In this document: positions 1 to 7,472 of the stretch, one piece after another
Numbering within the stretch: the first letter of the stretch is position 1
How the letters are laid out: every line of letters begins with the position of its first letter
Assembly: GCF_021278965.1 (NCBI RefSeq)
Contig: NZ_CP065589.1
Span: 3,353,001 to 3,417,000, forward strand
Length of the DNA stretch: 64,000 bases
Direction of reading: 5' to 3'
From: Chryseobacterium capnotolerans
GTDB lineage: Bacteria > Bacteroidota > Bacteroidia > Flavobacteriales > Weeksellaceae
Program-made: the position numbers and the translations under genes
The notes under the pieces: model-generated
Database searches by the model: none
Told to the model about the DNA's origin: nothing
The model's input: the letters and a program-made list of their open reading frames with translations, nothing else

Positions 1-220
1 TAAATTCTTTATAAGAACCATCCACATTACCACCCGCCCAGAATCCTGCATAAAAATGTTTGTAGTCCAAATGTAAATCTCCTGTATAGATAAATCCTGA
101 TGAGACTTCAATTCCACGCCATAAATGACTGTTTCGAAGCTGTAATGCTGAATGTATTTCCTGTGCCTTTAAAAAGGATACCAGAGTACAGGAAAAAAGT
201 AGTAAATAGATTTTTAACAT
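1..220 (-). CDS. Outer-membrane/exported protein, 5' part only
   Basis: Reading right to left from the ATG at 220, an open frame of 73 codons runs off the left edge. The first 20 or so residues form a signal peptide (MLKIYLLLFSC then a hydrophobic run ending in KAQ). The visible mature part (SHLWRGIEVSSGF, then FYAGFWAGGNVDGSY) alternates aromatic and small residues and resembles the start of TorF/porin-like beta-barrels. It lies downstream of the sugar permease on the same strand, so it may be the last gene of the sugar operon. The C-terminus is outside the window, and the barrel assignment is inference. Confidence 0.6.
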   Translation of the reverse strand, partial: MLKIYLLLFSCTLVSFLKAQEIHSALQLRNSHLWRGIEVSSGFIYTGDLHLDYKHFYAGFWAGGNVDGSYKEF

Positions 221-306
221 GATCAAAGTATTTTTTAAAGGTTATAATTATCCTGTATCCGATACTTGCATACAGGATAATTGATTGATTGAAAAAAAAT
301 ATATGA

Positions 307-1653
307 TTAGTGAATAAGGTCTTTTTCTCTTATACGCGATCCGAAGAGTGCATAAGTTAACATCAGCAATTCGCAGATTACTGTGAGCCACCAGGTCCAT
401 CTCCACGAACCTAAAATATCAGCCAGACCACCCTGAATAAGAGTAAATACAGCTCCTCCAAATACAGCTGAAATAAAAATCCCGGAAGCTTTTGAAGTAT
501 ATTTATGAAGTCCTTTTATCGAAAGGGTGTAAATACAACTCCACATCGATGAATGAAGAAGGCCTATTGCTACCAGAAACCATAGATTTTGCGTAATCAT
601 TGATATTAAAGCAAGAATGGCAGCAAGTATCGTTGTGGTGACCAGCTGAGTTCTTGCAGAAATTTTACTGAAAAAGCTTGATACTGCTCTTCCTACAAGA
701 AAACCGCCCCAATATAATGTTGACAATAATGCATGAATTCCAAGATCCAACCCTCCCACAATAATATCTGTTTTTCCGAAAAATGTAATCGGATGACCGG
801 AATCTACCAGTTCAAAGGCATATAAATTAATATTAGCTCCAATCGCCACCTCTGTTCCTACATAAAAAAAGATAGCCAAAACACCTAATACAAAATGTCT
901 GAATGACCAGATGCTTCTATCCAGTTTTTCTTCACCAACAATTCTGGTATGGGCAAGATCAGGAAGATGCAGCCTCTTGGTGATCATCATTACCGTTACT
1001 ATACAAACGATAAGAACTGAAAGGGGAAGCAGAAGCTGTCTGATCTCTATATTTTCAATGGAAATCCCGCTAAACATTACTACGGTCACAAAAAAAGGTG
1101 CAGAAGTAGTTCCTATGGAATTAATTGCAGTCAGAATGTTCAGACGTTGGACCGGCTGTGTTCCTTTCAGTTCATATGATGCAGCATAAGGGTTTACAAC
1201 AACCTGAATAATGGCAGCAGAAGTACCCATTAAATAAGATCCAATGACAAAAATGATAAATCCAAAAGGAATAACGGCGTCCTTAATATTGAATTTCGCT
1301 TCTGGATACTGACTTCCGAACCACGATGAACATAAATACATGAAAAGCCCGGAAATCATAAATAAAAGCCCCCTCAGAATTGTATTCTTATATCCAAAGG
1401 CATTGACCCATCTGCTGCCCAATGTTCCATTCAGAAGATATCCTAAAAAGAAGAAAAAAGAAATTAAAGTAGTAAATGTATTTTTAAGACTCCCTGCATG
1501 GCTCAGAAAGGTGAATTTAAGAGGTGCCTGAAGCTGTTCATTCACCGTAGTCAGAAAACCTACAATGAAATAAATAAACGTAATAATTGCAAACGGCAAT
1601 ATCGGATTATTCGTTTTATGATTGGAGGAAGTTATATTTGGATTGATTTGCAT
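307..1653 (-). CDS. FHS/FucP-type sugar MFS transporter
   Basis: The 448-residue protein has about 12 hydrophobic segments and the features of the fucose/glucose-galactose:H+ symporter family: FLTTVNEQLQAPLK in TM1, GYKNTILRG in the first cytoplasmic loop, and QVVVNPYAASYELKG with RLNILTAINSIGT in the central helices. It should import a sugar or sugar alcohol across the inner membrane. The start lies 6 bp after the stop of the mannitol-dehydrogenase-family gene, so the two are almost certainly one operon. That neighbour suggests the substrate is a hexitol, a ketose or a hexuronate derivative; the sequence does not decide which. Length is normal for the family. Confidence 0.88.
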   Translation of the reverse strand: MQINPNITSSNHKTNNPILPFAIITFIYFIVGFLTTVNEQLQAPLKFTFLSHAGSLKNTFTTLISFFFFLGYLLNGTLGSRWVNAFGYKNTILRGLLFMISGLFMYLCSSWFGSQYPEAKFNIKDAVIPFGFIIFVIGSYLMGTSAAIIQVVVNPYAASYELKGTQPVQRLNILTAINSIGTTSAPFFVTVVMFSGISIENIEIRQLLLPLSVLIVCIVTVMMITKRLHLPDLAHTRIVGEEKLDRSIWSFRHFVLGVLAIFFYVGTEVAIGANINLYAFELVDSGHPITFFGKTDIIVGGLDLGIHALLSTLYWGGFLVGRAVSSFFSKISARTQLVTTTILAAILALISMITQNLWFLVAIGLLHSSMWSCIYTLSIKGLHKYTSKASGIFISAVFGGAVFTLIQGGLADILGSWRWTWWLTVICELLMLTYALFGSRIREKDLIH

Positions 1654-1659
1654 GGCTTA

Positions 1660-3090
1660 TTATTTTGTGATTGATTGTAATACTGAAGCGATCCCTGCAT
1701 CTTTAATCTCCTCTACAAACCGGATATATAATTGTATAAATTGTTCAGAATCTTTCAGAAGTACTCCTTTAAAAGCGGATAATTCGAGAAAGTCATGTGA
1801 ATTTTCACTGCTGATAAGTTTTTTATCATCTTCCGTTAGCCAGGGTTCTCCTATTTCAAAAATATTACCCTGATCATCTCTTTTGTATTTAAGATAATGC
1901 CTGTAGGCTGCGATAAGAAAAGCAGGATTTGTAAGATCTGCCTGTGTCTTTATCATTTTATCAAGATTAGGAATGATATATACCGGAAATTTTGAAACTC
2001 CGTCAAAACATAAGCGGCTTACCTGGTCACTTACACTATGATTGGCAAACCTTTCGATAAGGGTTTCTTTATATTTCTCGAGATCCGTATTTTCAGGAGC
2101 AGGAACAAAAGGAGTAATGTCCCTGTCCATAAAAGTTCGTATAAGTTTCACAAGATTTTTATCTTCCATAGCCTGATCTACTTTACGGTATCCCATCAGA
2201 AATGCTGGATAAGATAATAAGGTGTGGGAAGCATTCAATAGGCTTAGTTTCATATTTTCAAATGCTGTTACATCATTTGTAAATTCTACTCCTGCTCTTT
2301 CCCAGGCAGGTCTTCCAGCTATAAAATGATCTTCTATGACCCATTGTACAAAGTCTTCACAGTACACCGGTGCATTATCATTTGTTCCGTTCAGTCTGTT
2401 TAATCTTTCGATATCTTCAGGAGTGGTAGCAGGTGTAATTCTGTCTACCATACTATTAGGAAAAGTAACATTCTGCTCTACCCAGGCTGCCAGTTCCTTA
2501 TCCTGAGCTCTAATAAACGCCATAAAAGCTTTTTTTGCTGTATTTCCATTGTGTTGAAGATTATCACATGACAGTATAGTGATGGCATCTCCACCTAGCA
2601 ATTTTCTTTGACGCAGCCCTTCAGCAATGAAACCAAATACAGTAGCTGGAATGGCGGGTTTGTTAAGATCATGTTTTATTTTTTCATCATCAAGGATAAA
2701 CTCACCCGTTTCTTTATCAAGGTTATATCCGCCTTCAGTGATTGTTAAAGTGATTAATCTGATAGCATTATCAGCGATCTTTCTCACCACCGCTTCTGGA
2801 TCTTCAACGCCCCAGATAAGTTCACGTAGTGATCCTATTTTATAAACCTCATCTTTTCCATTTCTACCACAAACAGTGAGTGAATAATTAAGATTCTGAG
2901 CTCTCAGGTTTTGCACAATCTTTTCATCTGAAGGTAGTAAACATACTCCACAAATTCCCCAGTTCTGTTGATCTTCATCATTCAACAATATATTGGTATA
3001 AAATTGCTGATGTGCCCTATGAAAATTCCCTACTCCGATATGTACAATTCCCGAACGAATATCAGAAGCATCATAATGATAATAAACCAT
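1660..3090 (-). CDS. Mannitol dehydrogenase family oxidoreductase
   Basis: The 476-residue protein belongs to the polyol-specific long-chain dehydrogenases (mannitol 2-dehydrogenase, fructuronate and tagaturonate reductases). The N-terminal Rossmann glycine motif is IVHIGVGNFHRAHQ (about residues 15-28). The C-terminal catalytic domain contains LLNASHTLLSYPAFLMGYRKV (about 285-305), where the conserved lysine and asparagine of the family are expected. It would interconvert a keto-sugar (acid) and a polyol with NAD(P)H in the cytoplasm. It is the first gene of an operon with the downstream permease, divergent from a LacI regulator. Whether it is MtlD-like or UxuB/UxaB-like cannot be told from the sequence alone. 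Confidence 0.85.
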   Translation of the reverse strand: MVYYHYDASDIRSGIVHIGVGNFHRAHQQFYTNILLNDEDQQNWGICGVCLLPSDEKIVQNLRAQNLNYSLTVCGRNGKDEVYKIGSLRELIWGVEDPEAVVRKIADNAIRLITLTITEGGYNLDKETGEFILDDEKIKHDLNKPAIPATVFGFIAEGLRQRKLLGGDAITILSCDNLQHNGNTAKKAFMAFIRAQDKELAAWVEQNVTFPNSMVDRITPATTPEDIERLNRLNGTNDNAPVYCEDFVQWVIEDHFIAGRPAWERAGVEFTNDVTAFENMKLSLLNASHTLLSYPAFLMGYRKVDQAMEDKNLVKLIRTFMDRDITPFVPAPENTDLEKYKETLIERFANHSVSDQVSRLCFDGVSKFPVYIIPNLDKMIKTQADLTNPAFLIAAYRHYLKYKRDDQGNIFEIGEPWLTEDDKKLISSENSHDFLELSAFKGVLLKDSEQFIQLYIRFVEEIKDAGIASVLQSITK

Positions 3091-3143
3091 ACCTATAAAT
3101 ATAAATTGTTAACAGATTAATTAATTTGTTAAATCTATATTAA

Positions 3144-3173
3144 CAGATAATTAATTAAATAGTTTTTTTACAA
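3144..3173 (-). promoter_or_regulatory. Probable promoter of the dehydrogenase-permease operon
   Basis: On the minus strand a TTG (complement of 3171-3173) is followed after 21 bp by TATCTG (complement of 3144-3149), an imperfect match to the flavobacterial TTG-N17-23-TAnnTTTG promoter. The two LacI-type operators lie immediately upstream of the -33 element. The -7 match is weak. Confidence 0.4.
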
Positions 3174-3181
3174 AATTTAAA

Positions 3182-3216
3182 TTGGGAACGTTCCCAAAAA
3201 TCAGGGAACGTTCCCA
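3182..3216. promoter_or_regulatory. Two tandem LacI-family operators
   Basis: TTGGGAACGTTCCCAA at 3182-3197 is a perfect 16-bp palindrome, and GGGAACGTTCCC recurs at 3204-3215. The dyad centres fall between 3189/3190 and 3209/3210, exactly 20 bp apart, or about two helical turns. A central CG step within an inverted repeat is typical of LacI/GalR-family operators. The sites lie between the sugar operon and the divergent lacI-type gene. A -7-like TATTTTTA for the regulator sits at 3234-3241, which places its -33 region inside the second operator and points to autoregulation. Confidence 0.85.
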
Positions 3217-3258
3217 ATTGCCTATTTTTTTATTATTTTTAGCAAAAAAACATGACCG

Positions 3259-4263
3259 ATGAGGCGTATTACGATTAAAGATCTGTCTAAATTTTTGTCA
3301 TTATCTACCTCTACGATCTCCAGAGCGCTTCTTAATGATAAAAACGTAAATGAGGAAACAAGAAAAAGGGTCTTGGATGCGGCAGAAAAACTGGGTTACA
3401 AACCGAACCTAACCGCTTTAAATTTACAATCCGGACAATCCAAAACTGTAGGATTTGTAGTCCCGGAAATGATTACCCCATTTTCATCGAAAGTGCTGAA
3501 AGGGATTCAGAATATTCTGTATCCACTTGGGTATAGAATCATTATTACACAATCAGATGAAGATCCGCTTATTGAAAGAAAAAACCTCCAGCTCATGGAA
3601 GAGTTTAATGTGGATGCTATTATTATCAATCTTTGTCATGAAACTCAAAATAATGATATGTATCAACATATTATGAATCAGGGAATCCCACTCATATTCT
3701 TCGACCGAATTCCTCATCCTTCACTTGATGTTTCAAAAGTAATTATTGATGATTATATTAAATCGTCATTAATGGTGGAATATCTTATTAAAACAGGAAA
3801 AAAAAGAATTGTTCATCTCATGGGACCTGCAGGTATTCAAAATGCTGTAGAAAGGATGAATGGCTATAAGCGTATTCTTATGAAATACAATATTTTTGAT
3901 GAAAACCTGGTTGTACATACGGAAGGCATGACTTTTGAACATGGGAAAAAAGCGGTCAAGCAACTCTTAACCAGAAATATACAGTTTGACAGTATTTTTG
4001 CATTCAGTGATACATTGGCAATGGGAGCTATGAATTTTCTTCTGGAACAAAAAATCAATATTCCTGATGAGGTTTCCATAGCCAGTTTTTCAGGAACTGA
4101 ATTATCCTCCATGGTATATCCACAACTGACCAGTGTACAACAACCCTTGGAAAAAATGGGTGAAGCTGCCGCCGCATTGGCATTGGAAAAAATCAAAGAT
4201 AGTACAGCTCCGAGCAAAACTGTTTTAATGGATGCAGAACTTGTGTACAGAGCTTCAACTTAA
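3259..4263 (+). CDS. LacI-family transcriptional regulator
   Basis: The 334-residue protein starts with a LacI helix-turn-helix (ITIKDLSKFLSLSTSTISRAL, then the hinge region GYKPNLTALNLQSGQSKTVGF at about 47-67). A periplasmic-binding-protein-like effector domain follows (VGFVVPEM, FDRIPHPS, FAFSDTLAMGAM, VSIASFSGTEL). It should bind the palindromes directly upstream and control the divergent permease-dehydrogenase operon in response to the imported sugar or a metabolite. The upstream ATG at 3252 is out of frame, so 3259 is the start. Length and domain order are normal. Confidence 0.92.
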   Translation: MRRITIKDLSKFLSLSTSTISRALLNDKNVNEETRKRVLDAAEKLGYKPNLTALNLQSGQSKTVGFVVPEMITPFSSKVLKGIQNILYPLGYRIIITQSDEDPLIERKNLQLMEEFNVDAIIINLCHETQNNDMYQHIMNQGIPLIFFDRIPHPSLDVSKVIIDDYIKSSLMVEYLIKTGKKRIVHLMGPAGIQNAVERMNGYKRILMKYNIFDENLVVHTEGMTFEHGKKAVKQLLTRNIQFDSIFAFSDTLAMGAMNFLLEQKINIPDEVSIASFSGTELSSMVYPQLTSVQQPLEKMGEAAAALALEKIKDSTAPSKTVLMDAELVYRAST

Positions 4264-4474
4264 AAGATTATTCTTAATGACTTATAAAGCTTGTCATCCT
4301 TTTTAGATATTTCATTATTTGAGCTTTATTTTTATTCTTTGCACTTCGGTATTTTTACATAAATACTTTAGTATAAAGCATAACACTAAAAGACAAAACA
4401 GACACCTAATCCTCTATAATTCAGATAATAGATCATTTGAATACCATTGCTCTGATTGGAAAATCCTATTTTAT

Positions 4475-4482
4475 TATCTTTG
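4475..4482 (+). promoter_or_regulatory. -7 element of lgt, very close to the start codon
   Basis: TATCTTTG matches the flavobacterial TAnnTTTG element exactly. Candidate -33 TTG triplets lie at 4456-4458 (16-bp spacer) and 4447-4449 (25-bp spacer), both just outside the usual range. The element ends only 5 nt before the lgt ATG at 4488, implying a leaderless or nearly leaderless transcript. Confidence 0.6.
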
Positions 4483-4487
4483 CAGGA

Positions 4488-5324
4488 ATGAATTTATTAT
4501 ATATCAATTGGGATGTAAATCCTGAAATCGTCAATATTTTAGGTGTTTCGATTAAATACTACGGACTGTTATTTCTGTCAGGGTTAGTTTTATGTTTTAA
4601 TATTGTAAAAAACATTTATAAAAAAGAAAATCTGAGTCCACAGGCACACGATGCTCTGTTTTCATATGCGCTTATCGGAATATTAGTTGGTGCTAGACTG
4701 GGACATTGTTTATTTTATGATTTTGATTATTATTCCCAGCATCCGCTTGAAATTTTCTTACCCATCCAGAGAGGTCCGGATGGTGCTTACCACTTTACCG
4801 GTTTTGCAGGACTTGCGAGTCACGGAGGTGGAATTGGTTTGATGATTATGCTGCTGATCTATGCCCGAAAGTTTAAAATTCCATTAATGACTGTTTTGGA
4901 CGCTATTGCGATTGTTCTTCCATTGGGAGGTGTTTTTATCAGACTTGCCAACCTTATGAACTCAGAAATCATAGGAACACCTACGAATGTTCCATGGGCT
5001 TTTATCTTCCACCAGGTAGATCATCTCCCGAGGCATCCGGCTCAGCTTTATGAGGCCATTTCCTATCTTATTATTTTCCTTCTTGTTTATCTTATTTACA
5101 AGAAAGATATCTTCCAAATCGGAAAAGGATTCTATTTTGGAATCAGTATTCTTTTAATCTTTATCATGAGAATTCTGATTGAATTTATAAAAGTAGATCA
5201 GGTAGAATTTGAACACGGAATGAGCTTAAATATGGGACAGTTACTAAGTATTCCTTTTGTTCTTCTGGGATTGTTCTTTATCATCAAAAGTATATTGGAA
5301 AAAAGAAAAATGAACACTGTATAG
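4488..5324 (+). CDS. lgt: Prolipoprotein diacylglyceryl transferase
   Basis: Lgt transfers diacylglycerol from phosphatidylglycerol to the lipobox cysteine of prolipoproteins at the inner membrane, the first step of lipoprotein maturation. The 278-residue protein starts MNLLYINWDVNPEIV. It has about seven membrane segments, the YYGLLFLSG segment, GARLGHCLFYD (a conserved Lgt motif), HGGGIGL and the late RHPAQLYE motif. The in-frame upstream ATG at 4437 is rejected because the -7 element at 4475-4482 lies inside that extension. Several lipoproteins encoded in this window (GldD, the adaptor, the outer-membrane factor) would be substrates. Confidence 0.93.
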   Translation: MNLLYINWDVNPEIVNILGVSIKYYGLLFLSGLVLCFNIVKNIYKKENLSPQAHDALFSYALIGILVGARLGHCLFYDFDYYSQHPLEIFLPIQRGPDGAYHFTGFAGLASHGGGIGLMIMLLIYARKFKIPLMTVLDAIAIVLPLGGVFIRLANLMNSEIIGTPTNVPWAFIFHQVDHLPRHPAQLYEAISYLIIFLLVYLIYKKDIFQIGKGFYFGISILLIFIMRILIEFIKVDQVEFEHGMSLNMGQLLSIPFVLLGLFFIIKSILEKRKMNTV

Positions 5325-5341
5325 TTTTTTCTTTAGATCAT

Positions 5342-5382
5342 AAAAAACTCACTGAAAGTTATTTTTCAGTGAGTTTTTTTTT
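5342..5382. terminator. Bidirectional intrinsic terminator, lgt / SDR gene
   Basis: A 10-bp stem CTCACTGAAA (5348-5357) / TTTCAGTGAG (5364-5373) with a 6-nt loop is flanked by an A-run on the left and a T-run on the right. It can therefore terminate both convergent genes. Confidence 0.85.
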
Positions 5383-5409
5383 GAGTTTTTTTTTAAATAA
5401 GTTCTTCAA

Positions 5410-6165
5410 TTATCTTGTTGTATACCCACCATTGGCAAAAATCGTCTGCCCTGTGATCCACCAACCGTCAGTGACTAAAAACTCTACCAATGGAGCAATG
5501 TCCTTGATATCGGTAAGCCCGCCCAATGCGGATGCTGATTTGTGGTAAGCTACTGCATCATCTGTTTCCTGACCGTAAAAGAAAGGGGTATCCATTGGCC
5601 CAGGCGCTACAGCCGTTACAGAAATTCCTCTGCCTCCAAACTCTTTAGAAGCAGCTCTTGTAAAATGCTCTACTGGTGCTTTTGCTCCTGCATATGTTGA
5701 ATACAATCCTGTATAAGCTGCCAGTAATGAAGTCACAATTGTACAGATTTTACCGTGGTCATTTATTTTTTTACCAGCTTCCTGTAAAAAGAAGTAGGCC
5801 GATTTTGAGTTCACATTGAACATGGTATCATATTCGGCTTCTGTAGTCTCTGAAAATGGTTTTTTCAGTACCATCCCTACAGTATTGATTGCAATGTCCA
5901 CTCCGCCAAAACGCGAAATGGTTTCATCAAAAAATTTAGCGATATTATCTACTTTGGTAAGGTCTCCCTGAAATAAAAATGCTTCAGCGCCCAAAGCCTG
6001 AACTTCTGCCAGTGTTTTTTCACTTTCGGCTCTTGAGCTTTCACTGTTATAGTGGATTGCCAGTTTTGCTCCTTTTGCAGCAAAATCTTTGCTTAGTAAT
6101 CCACCCAGGTTTTTACCACCTCCGGCTATTAAAACAACTTTTCCGTTTACATCTTGTGTTGACAT
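5410..6165 (-). CDS. SDR-family NAD(P)-dependent oxidoreductase
   Basis: Short-chain dehydrogenase of about 251 residues. It has the N-terminal nucleotide-binding motif VVLIAGGGKNLGG, NTVG in the central strand, a serine in IVTSLLAAYTG, the catalytic YAGAK pair (Tyr-x-x-x-Lys) and the late VAPGPMDTPFF segment. Substrate unknown. The start is placed at 6165 (MSTQDVNGKVV) rather than ten codons upstream, because the extension MFHQQLKIKK is not family-like. It is monocistronic: a convergent terminator lies downstream and a long non-coding stretch upstream. Confidence 0.85.
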   Translation of the reverse strand: MSTQDVNGKVVLIAGGGKNLGGLLSKDFAAKGAKLAIHYNSESSRAESEKTLAEVQALGAEAFLFQGDLTKVDNIAKFFDETISRFGGVDIAINTVGMVLKKPFSETTEAEYDTMFNVNSKSAYFFLQEAGKKINDHGKICTIVTSLLAAYTGLYSTYAGAKAPVEHFTRAASKEFGGRGISVTAVAPGPMDTPFFYGQETDDAVAYHKSASALGGLTDIKDIAPLVEFLVTDGWWITGQTIFANGGYTTR

Positions 6166-6605
6166 TTTTTTAATTTTTAATTGTTGATGAAACAAAGATG
6201 AACAATATCGATGGTCTCAACATGGTGAATTTTTCGGAAATTTAAGATGAGCTTCAATTTTGAGCTTAAAAATATCATAAAATTTATATAAACATATTTT
6301 TCTCAATATCATATTATCTGCCAGACAGATAGAGTTTAGATAGGGTTTAAAACATTAAACAAATGCTTAACTTTTCCAGCCTAAGTGAATTTTAGGCACA
6401 GCATTTGATGCTTTCCCACCCGTATTAACACACACCATTTCATTCTTAATATATTTTTTTAAATCCTCAGCTCACTGGGGATTTTTTGTAAAAATCATCC
6501 AATATGGCTTTATCACTCTGGGTATAAGGCTATCCGGGCTGGTTTCAATAAAATCCATTTCTGATAATCAATCATTTAAAAACAGATTTATTCATTTTAT
6601 TGTTG
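6166..6605. other. Non-coding stretch with RNA-like hairpins
   Basis: No convincing gene is seen here. It holds two structured segments. The first is a nested inverted repeat at 6360-6407: outer arms CAAATGC / GCATTTG, inner arms GCCTAA / TTAGGC. The second is a terminator-like hairpin at 6461-6487 (AAATCCTCAG / CTGGGGATTT with one mismatch, then a T-run). Together they could belong to a small plus-strand RNA, but no clear promoter was found. Confidence 0.35.
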
Positions 6606-6858
6606 TATATTTGCATATTATTAACCAAAGTCACTACTTTGTTTTCTGTGACGACTTAGAATATACGTATTCAGTCTTTGCTTTTTGAGCAGCCATATTT
6701 TTAACTTTTATTTTTCTACCCAGAACAATACTTGTCAGAATTTTAAAGCTCTGTATGATTAGGAAACCCCACAGCAGGAAACATCGACGGACTTTAAGGT
6801 CTAAGGCAGACCAGAGTGAACAATACAATTTATAGAAACTAAATACTAAAAATAATTT
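6606..6858 (+). promoter_or_regulatory. Promoter and long 5' leader of the cold-shock gene
   Basis: TATATTTG at 6606-6613 is a perfect -7 element; no good -33 TTG is seen. A start about 7 nt further on would give a leader of roughly 235-240 nt before the ATG at 6859. The leader contains CAAAG-TCACTA-CTTTG and AGTCAC...GTGACgACT pairings near its 5' end. Long structured leaders are typical of cold-shock mRNAs, so a temperature-responsive role is plausible but inferred. Confidence 0.5.
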
Positions 6859-7281
6859 ATGGCAGATTCTTTTTCTAAAAAGGAAAATTTCAAGAAAAAA
6901 ATTCAAAAGCAAAAAGAAAAGGCGCTAAGACGCGAAGAACGTAAAACGAACAACAACAAAGGAGCGGAGGACGTATTCATGTATGTAGATGAATTCGGAA
7001 GATTAACTTCTACTCCACCAGAACAAAGACAGGAAGTAAACCTTGATGATATTCAATTAGGGGCTGCTCCTATTATTGAGGAAGATCCAAGAAAAACAGG
7101 GATCGTTACCTTCCTTAGTGAAAAAGGATATGGTTTCATCACTGAAGATAATTCTAAAGAAAACATCTTCTTCCACAATAATAACTGTGTAGAACCGGTA
7201 AAGAAAGGAAACAAAGTTTCTTTTGAGAAAGAAAAATCTCCAAAAGGATTTTCTGCAGTTGAAATTCAGATTGTTAAATAA
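6859..7281 (+). CDS. Cold-shock domain protein
   Basis: The 140-residue protein has a lysine/arginine-rich N-terminus (KKENFKKKIQKQKEKALRRE) and a C-terminal cold-shock domain from about residue 75: TGIVTFLSEKGYGFITED (RNP1-like KGYGFI) followed by ENIFFHNNN (RNP2-like). It should bind single-stranded RNA or DNA. The domain is normal, but the basic, probably disordered extension makes it twice the length of a classical Csp; this architecture is known in Flavobacteriia. A promoter and long leader precede it and a terminator follows, so it is monocistronic. Confidence 0.88.
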   Translation: MADSFSKKENFKKKIQKQKEKALRREERKTNNNKGAEDVFMYVDEFGRLTSTPPEQRQEVNLDDIQLGAAPIIEEDPRKTGIVTFLSEKGYGFITEDNSKENIFFHNNNCVEPVKKGNKVSFEKEKSPKGFSAVEIQIVK

Positions 7282-7330
7282 GATCAACTTACTGCATTAT
7301 ATTGCAGATATGTTTTTAAATTATACAGAA

Positions 7331-7358
7331 GAGACCGTCTTAAAGATGGTCTCTTTTT
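7331..7358 (+). terminator. Terminator of the cold-shock gene
   Basis: GAGACCGTCT (7331-7340) pairs with AGATGGTCTC (7344-7353) with one G-U pair and a 3-nt loop, followed by five T. Confidence 0.85.
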
Positions 7359-7383
7359 AATATAAATAATATCAAAAGTAAAA

Positions 7384-7410
7384 GAAGCTGCCTCTTACTG
7401 AGACAGCTTC
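7384..7410 (-). terminator. Terminator of the RND efflux operon
   Basis: GAAGCTGcCTC (7384-7394) pairs with GAGaCAGCTTC (7400-7410). On the minus strand the stem is followed by a short T-rich stretch. It lies about 60 bp past the stop of the outer-membrane factor gene. Confidence 0.75.
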
Positions 7411-7472
7411 TTTCTTCGTCGTAAAAATAAAAAATGGTCGGTTTACAAACCGAAAAAATCATAAGGTATTTG

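Noticed and set aside
6634..6912. Leftward 92-codon ORF overlapping the cold-shock gene start
   Set aside because: It is antisense to the leader and start of the cold-shock gene, has no promoter, and its N-terminus mirrors the Lys-rich coding sequence.
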